Positions 54,332-63,011 of a stretch of DNA of 64,000 nt are shown piece after piece. Every line of letters begins with the position of its first letter. Positions within the stretch are counted from its first letter, which is position 1. This DNA comes from Chryseobacterium sp. 52. Lineage in GTDB: Bacteria > Bacteroidota > Bacteroidia > Flavobacteriales > Weeksellaceae. The position numbers were made by a program, and so were the translations under genes. The notes beneath the pieces were generated by a model. It had not been told where the DNA came from. It saw only the letters and a list, made by a program, of their open reading frames with translations, and searched no databases. The stretch is from NCBI RefSeq assembly GCF_002754245.1, contig NZ_PEEX01000001.1, forward strand, positions 310,001 to 374,000. The letters run 5' to 3'.

Positions 54332-55273
54332 ATGAAAATTTCAGTAATTATTCCTGTTTACAATGCTGAAAAATTTGTTTCTCAGGCCGTAGAATCAGCA
54401 CTTCAGTTTGATGAAGTACACGAGATTATTCTGGTAGAGGATCAATCTCCGGATAATGCTCTGAAAGTATGCATTGAGCTTGCTGAAAAGCATGACAGAG
54501 TACAGCTTCATCAGCATCCCGACAAAGGAAACCATGGTGCCGGACCCAGCAGAAATCTGGGAATAGAAAAATCTACAGGAGATTTCATTGCCTTTCTTGA
54601 TGCGGATGATTACTACCTTCCCAACCGTTTTGATGCTGAGAAAGAGCTTTTCAAAAACCCGGAAACAGAAGGTGTTTACGGTGCTCTTGGTGTCCATTAT
54701 TATTCAGAAAAAGCAAAGGAACAGTATTACCCGATCTTTGGAGACAGGCTTACTACCGTTTATAAAAGACACTGTCCAAAAGATGTTTTTCTGGGACAGA
54801 TCTATATGTTGGGAAGCTTCGGACTTTTCAGCATCGATGCGCTTACCATTCGCAGGGAGTCACTTGTAAAAAAAATGGAGACTTTATTTCTTACCAATTT
54901 AAGGCTTCATCAGGACAGCGAATTTCTCTTCCGTCTTTCTTTCTACCTTGATCTTTATCCCGGGATTTTAGATCAGGCAGTTGCGATGAGAGGCGTCCAT
55001 GAAAATAACCGCATTACGCAGGTAGATTCTAAAAAGATAAAACCGGCAAGCACCAAGATTCTGTTCTGGAAAGAGATAGATACATGGGCCGCCAACGAGA
55101 AAAAAGTACCGGACAATGTAAAACTGCATATCAACAGAATGCATCGAAGCTTTGAGATCGCTAATGCACCGGTTATGAAAAAATGGAGTATGATTGTGAA
55201 ATATCTGATTGTAGACTTTAAAAGTATACGTTCGGGCCTTTACAATATCAATTTCAGAGACAGTTTATTTTAA
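54332..55273 (+). CDS. Family 2 glycosyltransferase, paralog set A, copy 4
   Basis: 313 residues. KISVIIPVYNAEKFVSQAVE, IILVEDQSPDNALKVCIEL, KGNHGAGPSRNLGIEKSTGD and FLDADDYYLPNRFDAEK. YGALGVHYYSEKAKEQYY and LGSFGLFSIDALTIRRES are shared with copy 3. It has its own promoter-like element and ends in a 9-bp overlap with the convergent SGNH gene, so no terminator separates the two strands. Confidence 0.92.
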   Translation: MKISVIIPVYNAEKFVSQAVESALQFDEVHEIILVEDQSPDNALKVCIELAEKHDRVQLHQHPDKGNHGAGPSRNLGIEKSTGDFIAFLDADDYYLPNRFDAEKELFKNPETEGVYGALGVHYYSEKAKEQYYPIFGDRLTTVYKRHCPKDVFLGQIYMLGSFGLFSIDALTIRRESLVKKMETLFLTNLRLHQDSEFLFRLSFYLDLYPGILDQAVAMRGVHENNRITQVDSKKIKPASTKILFWKEIDTWAANEKKVPDNVKLHINRMHRSFEIANAPVMKKWSMIVKYLIVDFKSIRSGLYNINFRDSLF

Positions 55274-56188
55274 TTTTTTCCGGTCGGCTTTGATAGAATC
55301 TGCAATCTGTGAGGTAAGCACTTTACTGGATGTTCTGTACATATGATTCCCGTCTGTGTATTCAAAATCATCAGAATGGTTAGAAAAATCATAGAATTTC
55401 ACCTTTTTTTTCTTTGAGAGATCTCTCATCATTCCGCTGAATCCAGGAAATCTTTCATCTTCGAGGGTCATAATATTTTTAGAGACCGGAATACGAACCA
55501 GATAAACGGTTCCTTTAGGCTCCAGATAATCTATGATCTCATTAAGTGCTTTGGTACGTTCATGAGATAAGGTATAACCATTCATCATCTCTTTATATTC
55601 CTGTGTTTTCTTTGCAATTCTGGCGGTTACGGAATCTTTATTCATATCAATATTCACTTCCAGCCATCCGTCTTTATGAAGGTAGGTATTGGAACGTCCT
55701 ACCGCTTCCCTGTCAAGGTATATTCTAAACCAGCTTTTATTTAAATTCTTAATAAGATATTCATAATTGGGGGACATGTCATAAAAATACATATTCTTAA
55801 ACGGAGAATTTTCTTCCGGATAATCCTCTGTCTTCTTTACATCATTTCTCAATGCCAGATTCCAGGGATTTACGGTAAGAATGAAAATTCCGTTTTTAGT
55901 ATCCGGATCCAGCTTTCTTTTTAAGGCTTTAAGATAGATCTCACCGTAAGGAGACTGCACAATATTCAGTGAAAAATTATCAAAAGGAGCTGAAAGTTTA
56001 GTTTTCAAAACATCCGGTACAATTCCCTGTACACTTCTGGAATCTCCCAAAATAATATTCTGTGGTTTTTCAACCGCAAAATGCATATAGTTGTCATCCG
56101 TATTGCTGTCTGCATAAGAACCCAGAAGCAGCAGGACGGCAACTATCCCAATGATATAAAATGATATTTTAAATAAAAACTTTCTCAT
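55265..56188 (-). CDS. SGNH-type membrane-anchored protein, partner of MBOAT
   Basis: 307 residues from the ATG at 56188. The N-terminus KFLFKISFYIIGIVAVLLLLG is a single membrane anchor; the rest is periplasmic. IILGDSRSVQG with S50 and TDGNHMY with D279 and H282 are the block I and block V residues of the SGNH hydrolase fold, as in DltD, AlgJ and AlgX. I rejected an upstream ATG at 56263 because it would lie inside the MBOAT gene and give an atypical N-terminus. The start is one base after the MBOAT stop. In Dlt and alginate systems a protein of this fold helps the MBOAT to move the acyl group to the polymer; the same role is inferred here. Confidence 0.85.
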   Translation of the reverse strand: MRKFLFKISFYIIGIVAVLLLLGSYADSNTDDNYMHFAVEKPQNIILGDSRSVQGIVPDVLKTKLSAPFDNFSLNIVQSPYGEIYLKALKRKLDPDTKNGIFILTVNPWNLALRNDVKKTEDYPEENSPFKNMYFYDMSPNYEYLIKNLNKSWFRIYLDREAVGRSNTYLHKDGWLEVNIDMNKDSVTARIAKKTQEYKEMMNGYTLSHERTKALNEIIDYLEPKGTVYLVRIPVSKNIMTLEDERFPGFSGMMRDLSKKKKVKFYDFSNHSDDFEYTDGNHMYRTSSKVLTSQIADSIKADRKKLK

Positions 56189-56189
56189 A

Positions 56190-57602
56190 TTAAAACTGTT
56201 CATAGATAAAACTGCCGTTGGAAAACACACCATAATACATGATGATGAAGATAAGAAAAACATAAAAAGCTCTTCTCACTAAAGGATGGAATCTTTTAAT
56301 ATCAAGTCCGTGTTCCTGATCTTTATTAATCCAGTCGATTAAAATAACGATTCCTATTAACCCTATAATTTTAATTTTAATAAACTGAGGGATTGAAAAA
56401 AGCGAAAGACTAAAGATCTTTCCATACATCCCAAAAGCATCTTTTAAACTTGGAGCGACAAATAAAACCAGGGCAAAACAAACCAAGGTCATGGTATAAA
56501 GAATATTTCCCAATTCTTTGAACGTTGGAATAGTTTTAGAAAGTTTTTTCTTTTTATTAATCTGATTACTTACTACCAAAGGCACATAATACAGCCCCTG
56601 CAATGCTCCATAGACAATAAATGTCCAATTAGCACCATGCCAGAAACCTATTATTACAAAATTGAGAAATACAGCAAGCATCAATCCTTTTTTATCATAA
56701 TCACGAAAAGCAATGACCAAAGGAGTGAATACATATTCTGTAAGCCATGAGGTAAGAGAAATATGCCACTTTCTCCAGTAGTCGGCAATATTCTGAGCAA
56801 AAAGAGGAAAAGCAAAGTTCTTAGTGGTTTTGAAGCCTAAAAGTTTTGCAATACCTATTGCCATGTCGGAATATCCTGAAAAATCCGCATACATCTGAAA
56901 AAGAAAAAGTACGGCACCAAAAGCAATGGTACTTCCTGAAAGATGTCCGTAATTTTCAAAAATATTTTGGGTGATGGGAGCAATACTGTTGGAAACGACT
57001 AATTTCTTAAAGGCTCCCAATAAAATCTGTCTTGCTGCATCTGAGCCATTTTCTAAGGTGAAAATTCTTTCTTTTTTCAGTTGCGGGAGCAATAATCCGC
57101 CTTTATCAATAGGTCCGGAAGTCATACTCGGAAAAAAAGAAATATAATTAAAAAATGCCAGAGCATCTGTTTCAGCTTTCAGTTTATTATTCTTTATATC
57201 AATCAGATAACTCACCATTCGGAATGTATAGAAACTGATTCCAAGGGGCAGAATTATTTTTAATGTCAGCGTATTTTTAATTCCAAATAGGTCGGTAAAA
57301 GATCCAATAAAGAAGTTGAAATATTTAAAATACAACAACGTTCCGATAGAAAAAACCAGCCCGAGATTCACCCAAAGCTTCTTCCTGGAGTCATTTTCAG
57401 CAATTTTTAATCCTAAAAAATAAATGATTGCTGAGCTTCCTATTAAAAGAATAAGAAATCTCCAATCCCAATATGCATAAAAGGTATAACTGGCCAGCAG
57501 CAAAAATACATTTTGAGCTTTAAGATTTTTTCCTAAAAGCCACCAATAAACAGCAAAAAAAACGGAGAAGAAAAGAAAAAACACTAATGATGTAAACTGC
57601 AT
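56190..57602 (-). CDS. MBOAT O-acyltransferase (AlgI/DltB-like)
   Basis: 470 residues with about eleven membrane helices. Family features are FNYISFFPSMTSGPIDK at 151-167, QMYADFSGYSDMAIGIAKLL at 236-255, ADYWRKWHISLTSWLTEYVF with H280, and IIGFWHGANWTFIVYG with the catalytic H322. MBOAT proteins move an activated acyl group across the inner membrane to an acceptor in the periplasm; DltB takes D-alanine from a carrier protein, AlgI takes acetyl from an unknown donor. Here a carrier protein gene lies two genes upstream in the same operon. The acceptor is probably the polysaccharide of this locus. Confidence 0.95.
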   Translation of the reverse strand: MQFTSLVFFLFFSVFFAVYWWLLGKNLKAQNVFLLLASYTFYAYWDWRFLILLIGSSAIIYFLGLKIAENDSRKKLWVNLGLVFSIGTLLYFKYFNFFIGSFTDLFGIKNTLTLKIILPLGISFYTFRMVSYLIDIKNNKLKAETDALAFFNYISFFPSMTSGPIDKGGLLLPQLKKERIFTLENGSDAARQILLGAFKKLVVSNSIAPITQNIFENYGHLSGSTIAFGAVLFLFQMYADFSGYSDMAIGIAKLLGFKTTKNFAFPLFAQNIADYWRKWHISLTSWLTEYVFTPLVIAFRDYDKKGLMLAVFLNFVIIGFWHGANWTFIVYGALQGLYYVPLVVSNQINKKKKLSKTIPTFKELGNILYTMTLVCFALVLFVAPSLKDAFGMYGKIFSLSLFSIPQFIKIKIIGLIGIVILIDWINKDQEHGLDIKRFHPLVRRAFYVFLIFIIMYYGVFSNGSFIYEQF

Positions 57603-57604
57603 TC

Positions 57605-57985
57605 TCAGTTACTATTTAAAAGTTCAACAATTCCGTAGGAAAGCATTAAAAAAGCTACTTTTCTGTTATTAAAAAGAATCGCTTCTTTGGGTGGTGAGAT
57701 TAACATTCCTCCTTTTTCTGTAAGATCTGCTATTGTTTCCTCAATATTTTCTACTTCATAACAGATATGGTAGTAGGAAATTCTCTTTTTCAACAGGTTT
57801 TCTACAGGTTTTCCGGAAACAAGCTCAATATTCAGCCCATCTTCAACAGTAATCATACATAATTCTGCCTGCTGATTGGGATCAAAAACAATGGGCGTTT
57901 CCTCTATGATTTTGTGTAACTGCCTTATACTTTGGAGTTCTGCCTGTATATCCTTACAGGCAACTCCTACGTGGTGAAATTTCAT
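57605..57985 (-). CDS. VOC-fold protein (methylmalonyl-CoA epimerase-like)
   Basis: 126 residues of the vicinal oxygen chelate fold. Candidate metal ligands are H4 or H5 (KFHHVGVAC), E54 (LNIELVSG), H73 (YYHICYEV) and E121 (GIVELLNS), matching the order His-Glu-His-Glu in methylmalonyl-CoA epimerase and glyoxalase-like enzymes. Such proteins epimerise or isomerise a 2-substituted acyl thioester. Between an ACP gene (one-base overlap) and the MBOAT gene (2-nt gap), it likely acts on the ACP-bound acyl group. This is inference from position. Confidence 0.85.
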   Translation of the reverse strand: MKFHHVGVACKDIQAELQSIRQLHKIIEETPIVFDPNQQAELCMITVEDGLNIELVSGKPVENLLKKRISYYHICYEVENIEETIADLTEKGGMLISPPKEAILFNNRKVAFLMLSYGIVELLNSN

Positions 57986-58224
57986 TACAGTTTTGAACTC
58001 ACAGAATCTGCCATTTCACCTACATTATTCCAGCTCTGGATTTCAGAAGACGTAAATCGGATTCCAAAAGCTTTTTCCACGGCAACAATTAATTGAATAT
58101 GAGAAAGAGAATCCCATTCTTCTACATCATTTGCGGTAGTTTCAGCTGTTAAAGCAATGTCTTCATTGTCCAGTTCTTCACGGAAGATTTCTGATAATTT
58201 TGTTAAAATTTCGTTCTTGTTCAT
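57985..58224 (-). CDS. Acyl carrier protein (MBOAT system)
   Basis: 79 residues. NDVEEWDSLSHIQLIVAVE holds the phosphopantetheine site S39, and FGIRFTSSEIQSWNNVGEMADSV is the ACP helix III/IV region. It differs from the ACP at 34520-34750 and from housekeeping AcpP, so it serves this operon, probably as the carrier loaded by FkbH and read by the MBOAT. It corresponds in position and role to DltC. Confidence 0.9.
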   Translation of the reverse strand: MNKNEILTKLSEIFREELDNEDIALTAETTANDVEEWDSLSHIQLIVAVEKAFGIRFTSSEIQSWNNVGEMADSVSSKL

Positions 58225-58233
58225 AGTGTTTGA

Positions 58234-59139
58234 TTATTTTTTTATTTTTAAAAATGAGGCATACATCGTTGCAATCTTTCTTTTTTCTGCTTTTTCCAGT
58301 TCAATATCTTCACTGACAAAGTATCTTTCATTCACAATCTCAAGGCCGGATTCATTAATTAAATCTCTGATCTCCTGAATATTATTAAAAAGATAGATGT
58401 GATCAATTGAAGGAGCGTTGGTAGGGGTCGTGATAAAAATTGTCCCCTCCGGTTTTATTAAGTTTTTTATTTTCTTCAGGAGTGATAAAGGATCTTCTAC
58501 ATGTTCCAAAACTTCGCCCATCGTAATAAAATCTTTCTTTTCATCACCGTCATGATAATCAAAGACATTCTTAAGATGATACTGAACTTTATCACTTTTG
58601 ATCAGGCTTTTAGTAAGTTCCAGGGAAGATTCGCTGATATCCAGTGCTTCAAAAGTACAGTCATCGCCAATTTTTTCCATCGCAGCCTCAAAATACAAAC
58701 CGTGTCCGGCACCGATCTCAAGGTATGTTTTTATGGGCGAATACTTTTGAATATTATTTTTAAAAAACTGATACACATCGTAATGATGTTTCCAAAGAAA
58801 CTGAGAAAGCAGTAATCCGTGCATATGAGAAACCATTACATTAGGATTATTATACATGGCTTCATTCACTGCATCGAATGAAGTATTCCTGTATTTTCCG
58901 GTTCTCACGAAATCCAGCATCTCTCCATTAAAATCATCAATCATTTTAAGATAGTAATTGATTGAATCATCAAATGTAAGATTCTCTTTTTCAAGAATTC
59001 CTTTATATTTATTTATAAAATGAGTATAGTCCTGGATATAATTGTCTTCTTCTTTCAATAAAGAAAAATTCTTTTGAAGCTTTTTACCATGAATGGTATT
59101 TTTTGCTGCAATATTTTCGATTAGGTGTTCTATTTTCAT
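58234..59139 (-). CDS. Class I SAM-dependent methyltransferase
   Basis: 301 residues. Residues 1-130 form a helical N-terminal region (HLIENIAAKNTIHGKKLQKN, MHGLLLSQFLWKHHYDVYQF). The Rossmann core begins with motif I YLEIGAGHGLYFE near 139-151, then TFEALDISESSLELTKSLI and MGEVLEHVEDPLSLLKKI. It overlaps fkbH by four bases and precedes the ACP gene by 9 nt, so its substrate is probably the carrier-bound acyl group (O- or C-methylation), though a sugar is also possible. In methoxymalonyl-ACP clusters an O-methyltransferase acts beside FkbH in the same way. Confidence 0.88.
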   Translation of the reverse strand: MKIEHLIENIAAKNTIHGKKLQKNFSLLKEEDNYIQDYTHFINKYKGILEKENLTFDDSINYYLKMIDDFNGEMLDFVRTGKYRNTSFDAVNEAMYNNPNVMVSHMHGLLLSQFLWKHHYDVYQFFKNNIQKYSPIKTYLEIGAGHGLYFEAAMEKIGDDCTFEALDISESSLELTKSLIKSDKVQYHLKNVFDYHDGDEKKDFITMGEVLEHVEDPLSLLKKIKNLIKPEGTIFITTPTNAPSIDHIYLFNNIQEIRDLINESGLEIVNERYFVSEDIELEKAEKRKIATMYASFLKIKK

Positions 59140-60863
59140 ATTTTAGGGCTTATAAAAACTTCTTTAGATTGATAATCATGGACATTCAAAATCCATCTGT
59201 CTTTCTCAGCCGTAAATCCTAATCTTTCATAATGGTCTTTTACCATCTGATTTTTAGCCGTCGGCAGGTATTCTCCAACCACATATTTATACCCATTTTT
59301 TCTGGCTGCATCTACGATCGTATTCAGGGTAAAGTCTTCCATTCCTCTTTTCAGAACGCGGCAGCTCATGAGCCATGTATTGATAAATAATGTTTCCTGA
59401 TCTGTCTTTTCCATAACGATCACACAGATCAGTCCGTTATCCCCGTATTTATCCTCCAGCGTGAAAGAAAGAGTATAATGTTCTTCTGAATTGATCAGAC
59501 TTTCAACATCCTGTTCCGTATACCTTACCGTTCTCAGATTAAACTGATTGGAACGCTGGGTAAGCTGGGAAACTCTTGGCTTAGAAAAACTGTCAAAAGA
59601 CTTTACATCAGAGGTCATCGCCATACTTTTCAGGAAATCTTCCACATTGGTGAAACGGTCCAGATCAACCGCTCGTTTTGCTTCTACCTGATACTGTTTC
59701 GTTCTTTCTGCATCATTCTCTGAAAAACTGGCAGTTTCAAAAAGATTTAAACCATATAAATACTCCAGATATTCTGCAGGATCTTCCGGCAGCTCGGGAA
59801 CACAAACCTCAGGAAGGTTTTCCCTTACAATATTTCTTTCAAACGGATTGTCATCCAGAAACACCATGGAATCAAATCCAATATTCAGTATATTCTGGAT
59901 CTTTCTGATATTATCGGCCTTATTCTCCCAATTCGCCACAAAAACGGCAATATCTTCCAGTTTAAGGATCATATCCGGATGTTTTTCAAAAGGCTCTCTG
60001 GCTTTATCTTCATCATTCTTGCTGCATACCGCCAGAATTACGCCCCTTTTTTGAAGCGCTTTTATCCAATACTGAAACTCTGTAAATGCTTTTCCAATTC
60101 CCAGACTTCCGATCTGAATTTTCTCCAGACCATCATCCCCGATAATTCCACCCCATGTCGTATTGTCAAGATCCAGAATCAGACATTTTTTAAACTTCCC
60201 TTCAAGAGAAGAAATCACATCTGTCATATGGTGGGCTACAATAGGCAGGGAATCCAGTGAAAGTACCATTTCGGTATTCACATAGATACTCGGGGAGAAC
60301 ATAAAATCTCTACCCCACTTATTCTGAATTGAAAGCAGGTCTGCAATAAAGAAGTTATCATTTTTGAGCGCCAGTTCTGCCGAAAGCAGATAATTGAGTT
60401 TATTCAGCTGAAAAACAAAGGAAGATTCTACTTTATGAGCAAAATTCCCAAAGACCTGGTTATTGATCCCCGGAAAATTACAGTAGATCACTCTGCTCTT
60501 CGTTCTGCTCTGAATGTTACGGTAAAGCTCCTCAATATAGGAGATTTTATTTTCTGCGAAGGCAGTCTGTGTATGATACGATTTATAATATTGATTTAAC
60601 AGCTTATGAGAAGATTCAAAAATAATGGTATAATCTGCATTAAACTCATAATACTCTGAAGAAGGATCCAGGATCTGCCTTGAAATCTGACCGAAATCTG
60701 CTTCAAAAACTTCGAATTCAAAGCCTTCATTAATAGCAGTTCCCCTCAAAGCAATATTGAGAAACTGTGTAGCAGTATCTCCTAGTAATGCAACCTTGAT
60801 CTTCTTAAGCTGAGGGATATCTCTGCGGAGCTCTTTTTTCAGTTCCGAAAACGTTTTGTACAT
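59136..60863 (-). CDS. FkbH-like HAD-IIIC/GNAT acyl-activating enzyme
   Basis: 575 residues in three parts: an N-terminal SGNH-like region (about 20-210, VALLGDTATQFLNIAL), a HAD phosphatase domain (about 225-370) with D231-L-D233-N-T in CLILDLDNTTWGG and VFLDDNPFERN, and a GNAT-like C-terminal domain (about 440-565; YGDNGLICVIV, INTWLMSCRVLKRG, EYLPTAKNQMVKDHYERLGF). FkbH enzymes take 1,3-bisphosphoglycerate, remove the phosphate and load D-glyceryl onto an ACP. It heads the operon fkbH-methyltransferase-ACP-VOC-MBOAT-SGNH and so probably supplies the acyl group for it. Glyceryl is inferred from the family; a different hydroxy acid is possible. Confidence 0.92.
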   Translation of the reverse strand: MYKTFSELKKELRRDIPQLKKIKVALLGDTATQFLNIALRGTAINEGFEFEVFEADFGQISRQILDPSSEYYEFNADYTIIFESSHKLLNQYYKSYHTQTAFAENKISYIEELYRNIQSRTKSRVIYCNFPGINNQVFGNFAHKVESSFVFQLNKLNYLLSAELALKNDNFFIADLLSIQNKWGRDFMFSPSIYVNTEMVLSLDSLPIVAHHMTDVISSLEGKFKKCLILDLDNTTWGGIIGDDGLEKIQIGSLGIGKAFTEFQYWIKALQKRGVILAVCSKNDEDKAREPFEKHPDMILKLEDIAVFVANWENKADNIRKIQNILNIGFDSMVFLDDNPFERNIVRENLPEVCVPELPEDPAEYLEYLYGLNLFETASFSENDAERTKQYQVEAKRAVDLDRFTNVEDFLKSMAMTSDVKSFDSFSKPRVSQLTQRSNQFNLRTVRYTEQDVESLINSEEHYTLSFTLEDKYGDNGLICVIVMEKTDQETLFINTWLMSCRVLKRGMEDFTLNTIVDAARKNGYKYVVGEYLPTAKNQMVKDHYERLGFTAEKDRWILNVHDYQSKEVFISPKI

Positions 60864-61026
60864 AAATTCTTTTATTTTATTAAAATCTGAATGTACCCGT
60901 TCCCTTTTTTGTCTGTTCTCTGTTACTCTTTTTACAGAATTCCGGAAGCCCCGGATCTTTACTGTAAATACCTACCGCATGTGTATTGGGAACATTTTTC
61001 ATTTTTTTGTTGTGTTTGCTTTGTTA

Positions 61027-61034
61027 CAAAAATA
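61027..61034 (-). promoter_or_regulatory. Possible -7 promoter element of the fkbH operon
   Basis: TATTTTTG on the minus strand matches TAnnTTTG, 164 nt before the fkbH ATG, at the end of the acyltransferase gene. There is no clear -33 element and the leader would be long. No other better promoter is visible in 60864-61040. Confidence 0.25.
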
Positions 61035-61040
61035 AAGATT

Positions 61041-62069
61041 TTATCTGATATTTGGTTTTTTAAGATAGTCTCTAAGCGGTTTTTCAATAAATTGATAAAA
61101 CAACATCGAAGTAATAATGAGAACAACCAGATAAATCCAAAATATACCGTTACTATCAAGGGTAAGCTTTTGCCATTTCAACACTTCTCTCAGGATATAG
61201 AGAATAGGAATATGGGTAATATAGACGGCGTAGCTTGCTTCTCCGAGATATTCCAGTGGTTTTAATGAAAAAAGCTTTGTCACGAACCCGTTATTCCATG
61301 AGATTAAAATGATGAGGGGAATAAAAAGCAATGCCATCAGTCCATTATGGTAAAATAAAGGAACAAAAATCAATGAAAGCATAATCGCTGAGAAAATCAG
61401 GATCACCGGAATATCATAATTCTTCTGCTTAAAGTTTTTCACAAAATACAATCCGGCAAGATTTCCAACCAGAAATTCACTCACATGCATCAGCGGAAAA
61501 TAATACAGAAACTCGTGGCTTTCAGTGTGCGGTCCTTTATAAGACGGTGAAGCTTCATAAAGATGAGAAAACACCTGTGTAATCATCCATAAAACAATAG
61601 CAGCCACCCAGATACTTTTATTCTTTTTGGAATAAAAATAATTATACAGCAGCGGAAAGATCAGATAAAACAGAAATTCCACAGAAATAGACCATCCCGG
61701 AAAATTCAGGATCATAGCTTTACCAGGAATCCAGCTTTGCAGCCCGAACAGGTACAGAAATCCATTACCGATACTGAAATTAGAAAACCTGGTTACCAGA
61801 TAAAGCAGCAATCCCAGCACATACAGTGGATAGATTCTCGCAAACCTGTTCTTATAATATTCAAAATACCCGATTTTTTCTTTCTTATGATAAGCCACAA
61901 TCATAATAAACCCGGAAAGGATAAAAAAATAACTCACCCCCACATTGGCTTTTAAAAAGATGTTTGAAATATAATCAGTCTTATAGACAAACATATCTTT
62001 ATTAAAATGGGAAATGACAATGGCTATTGCAGCAAGAAATCGGGTAAAGGTAATCTGACTTATCTTCAT
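61041..62069 (-). CDS. Membrane acyltransferase 3 (O-acetyltransferase-like)
   Basis: 342 residues, about ten transmembrane helices. Signature FTRFLAAIAIVISHFNKDMF (arginine and histidine of the active site) followed by KANVGVSYFFILSGFIMIVA; LEYLGEASYAVYITHIPILY is the last conserved segment. Such enzymes use acetyl-CoA or another acyl donor to modify surface sugars. It lies 177 nt upstream of fkbH on the same strand and may be expressed separately. It is a second candidate decorator of the polysaccharide, alongside the one at 52239. Confidence 0.92.
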   Translation of the reverse strand: MKISQITFTRFLAAIAIVISHFNKDMFVYKTDYISNIFLKANVGVSYFFILSGFIMIVAYHKKEKIGYFEYYKNRFARIYPLYVLGLLLYLVTRFSNFSIGNGFLYLFGLQSWIPGKAMILNFPGWSISVEFLFYLIFPLLYNYFYSKKNKSIWVAAIVLWMITQVFSHLYEASPSYKGPHTESHEFLYYFPLMHVSEFLVGNLAGLYFVKNFKQKNYDIPVILIFSAIMLSLIFVPLFYHNGLMALLFIPLIILISWNNGFVTKLFSLKPLEYLGEASYAVYITHIPILYILREVLKWQKLTLDSNGIFWIYLVVLIITSMLFYQFIEKPLRDYLKKPNIR

Positions 62070-62221
62070 TCATGAAAACTGTTCAACAGTCTTATATGGT
62101 TTCAATTAGGTATAAAATATTCAAAGAATCTTAAATAGAATATTTCCCGTCCGGTCATCATCATAAACAGTACTTACAAGCACCGTTAACAATATGAAAC
62201 AGAACACTACATTATTTAAAA

Positions 62222-62992
62222 TCACTTGACAAAAACACCGATATACTTTCCTTCATATTCCACTACCGTTGTTTCTATGCTGTTTTTTTCACAGAAATCC
62301 TGATAAGCAGAATTATCGCCAATATCGTCACTGATAAAAACTCCGCCTTTCTTCAAGTGCTTATACAACTCTTCATACGCCCACATTCTTCCGTTATAAC
62401 TCTTATCTGAGTCATAATGAAGAACATCAAAAACGGAATTTTCAGTAAAAATTTTCGGCAGCGATTCTTTATCTGCAAAACGGAATAATTTCCAGTTGTT
62501 TTTTAATTCTTCCGGAACGACATATCCTACATACTGATCACCATCCTGTGCCAGATACGGCATATCAGAACTGTAAAGCGTTCCGTTTCTTTTTGTCAGA
62601 GACAGAAGTGAGGCCAGTGATGACCACCCATATGCTACACCTGTTTCCACGACATGCTGCGCATTGGCAAATTCACATGCATAGTAAATCAGCTCCAAAG
62701 CTCCGGGACCTCCCATTTTTACAGGACATACCTTTTCACGCTGTTCTGCAGTTCGTAAAACCTCTGCATAATCAGTACGGAAAGCTTCCATTTCAAGCCC
62801 AAACAGCTTTGAAATAGCTTCTCTCTGGGAAACAGCCTTTCCTGCAGCCCAGGAATTTGTTTTTTCTTTGCCTTTGAAAGCATTGCCTCTGTTGACTGTA
62901 TTTTTAATAATTTTCCGGCCTAGTTCCGGATAAAGATCGGGTCTTTTCAGATACCCTATAAATGTTTTGAGAACCCTTGTTATTTCACTCAC
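62222..62992 (-). CDS. Class I SAM-dependent methyltransferase (Methyltransf_24-like)
   Basis: 256 residues. Motif I VETGVAYGWSS lies at 115-125; DVLHYDSDKSYNGRMWAYEE and KKGGVFISDDIGD near 205-225 fit the Methyltransf_24 type found in O-antigen and macrocin-type sugar O-methylation. The DxxDD-like acidic residues could bind a divalent metal. A methylated chain end is a common stop signal in ABC-exported O-polysaccharides and would suit a Wzt with a C-terminal binding domain, but this is inference. A TATTTTTG element at 63012-63019 lies upstream of the start. Confidence 0.88.
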   Translation of the reverse strand: MSEITRVLKTFIGYLKRPDLYPELGRKIIKNTVNRGNAFKGKEKTNSWAAGKAVSQREAISKLFGLEMEAFRTDYAEVLRTAEQREKVCPVKMGGPGALELIYYACEFANAQHVVETGVAYGWSSLASLLSLTKRNGTLYSSDMPYLAQDGDQYVGYVVPEELKNNWKLFRFADKESLPKIFTENSVFDVLHYDSDKSYNGRMWAYEELYKHLKKGGVFISDDIGDNSAYQDFCEKNSIETTVVEYEGKYIGVFVK

Positions 62993-63011
62993 TGTGTTGT
63001 CTTTAATACCG

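Noticed and set aside
55265..60863. Methoxymalonyl-ACP extender-unit cluster for a polyketide
   Set aside because: FkbH, a methyltransferase and an ACP are present, but the two dehydrogenases of that pathway and any polyketide synthase are missing; MBOAT and SGNH genes point to acyl transfer to a glycan instead.
60891..61265. Plus-strand open frame of 124 codons
   Set aside because: It lies largely antisense to the acyltransferase gene and has no start signal, family match or neighbour logic.
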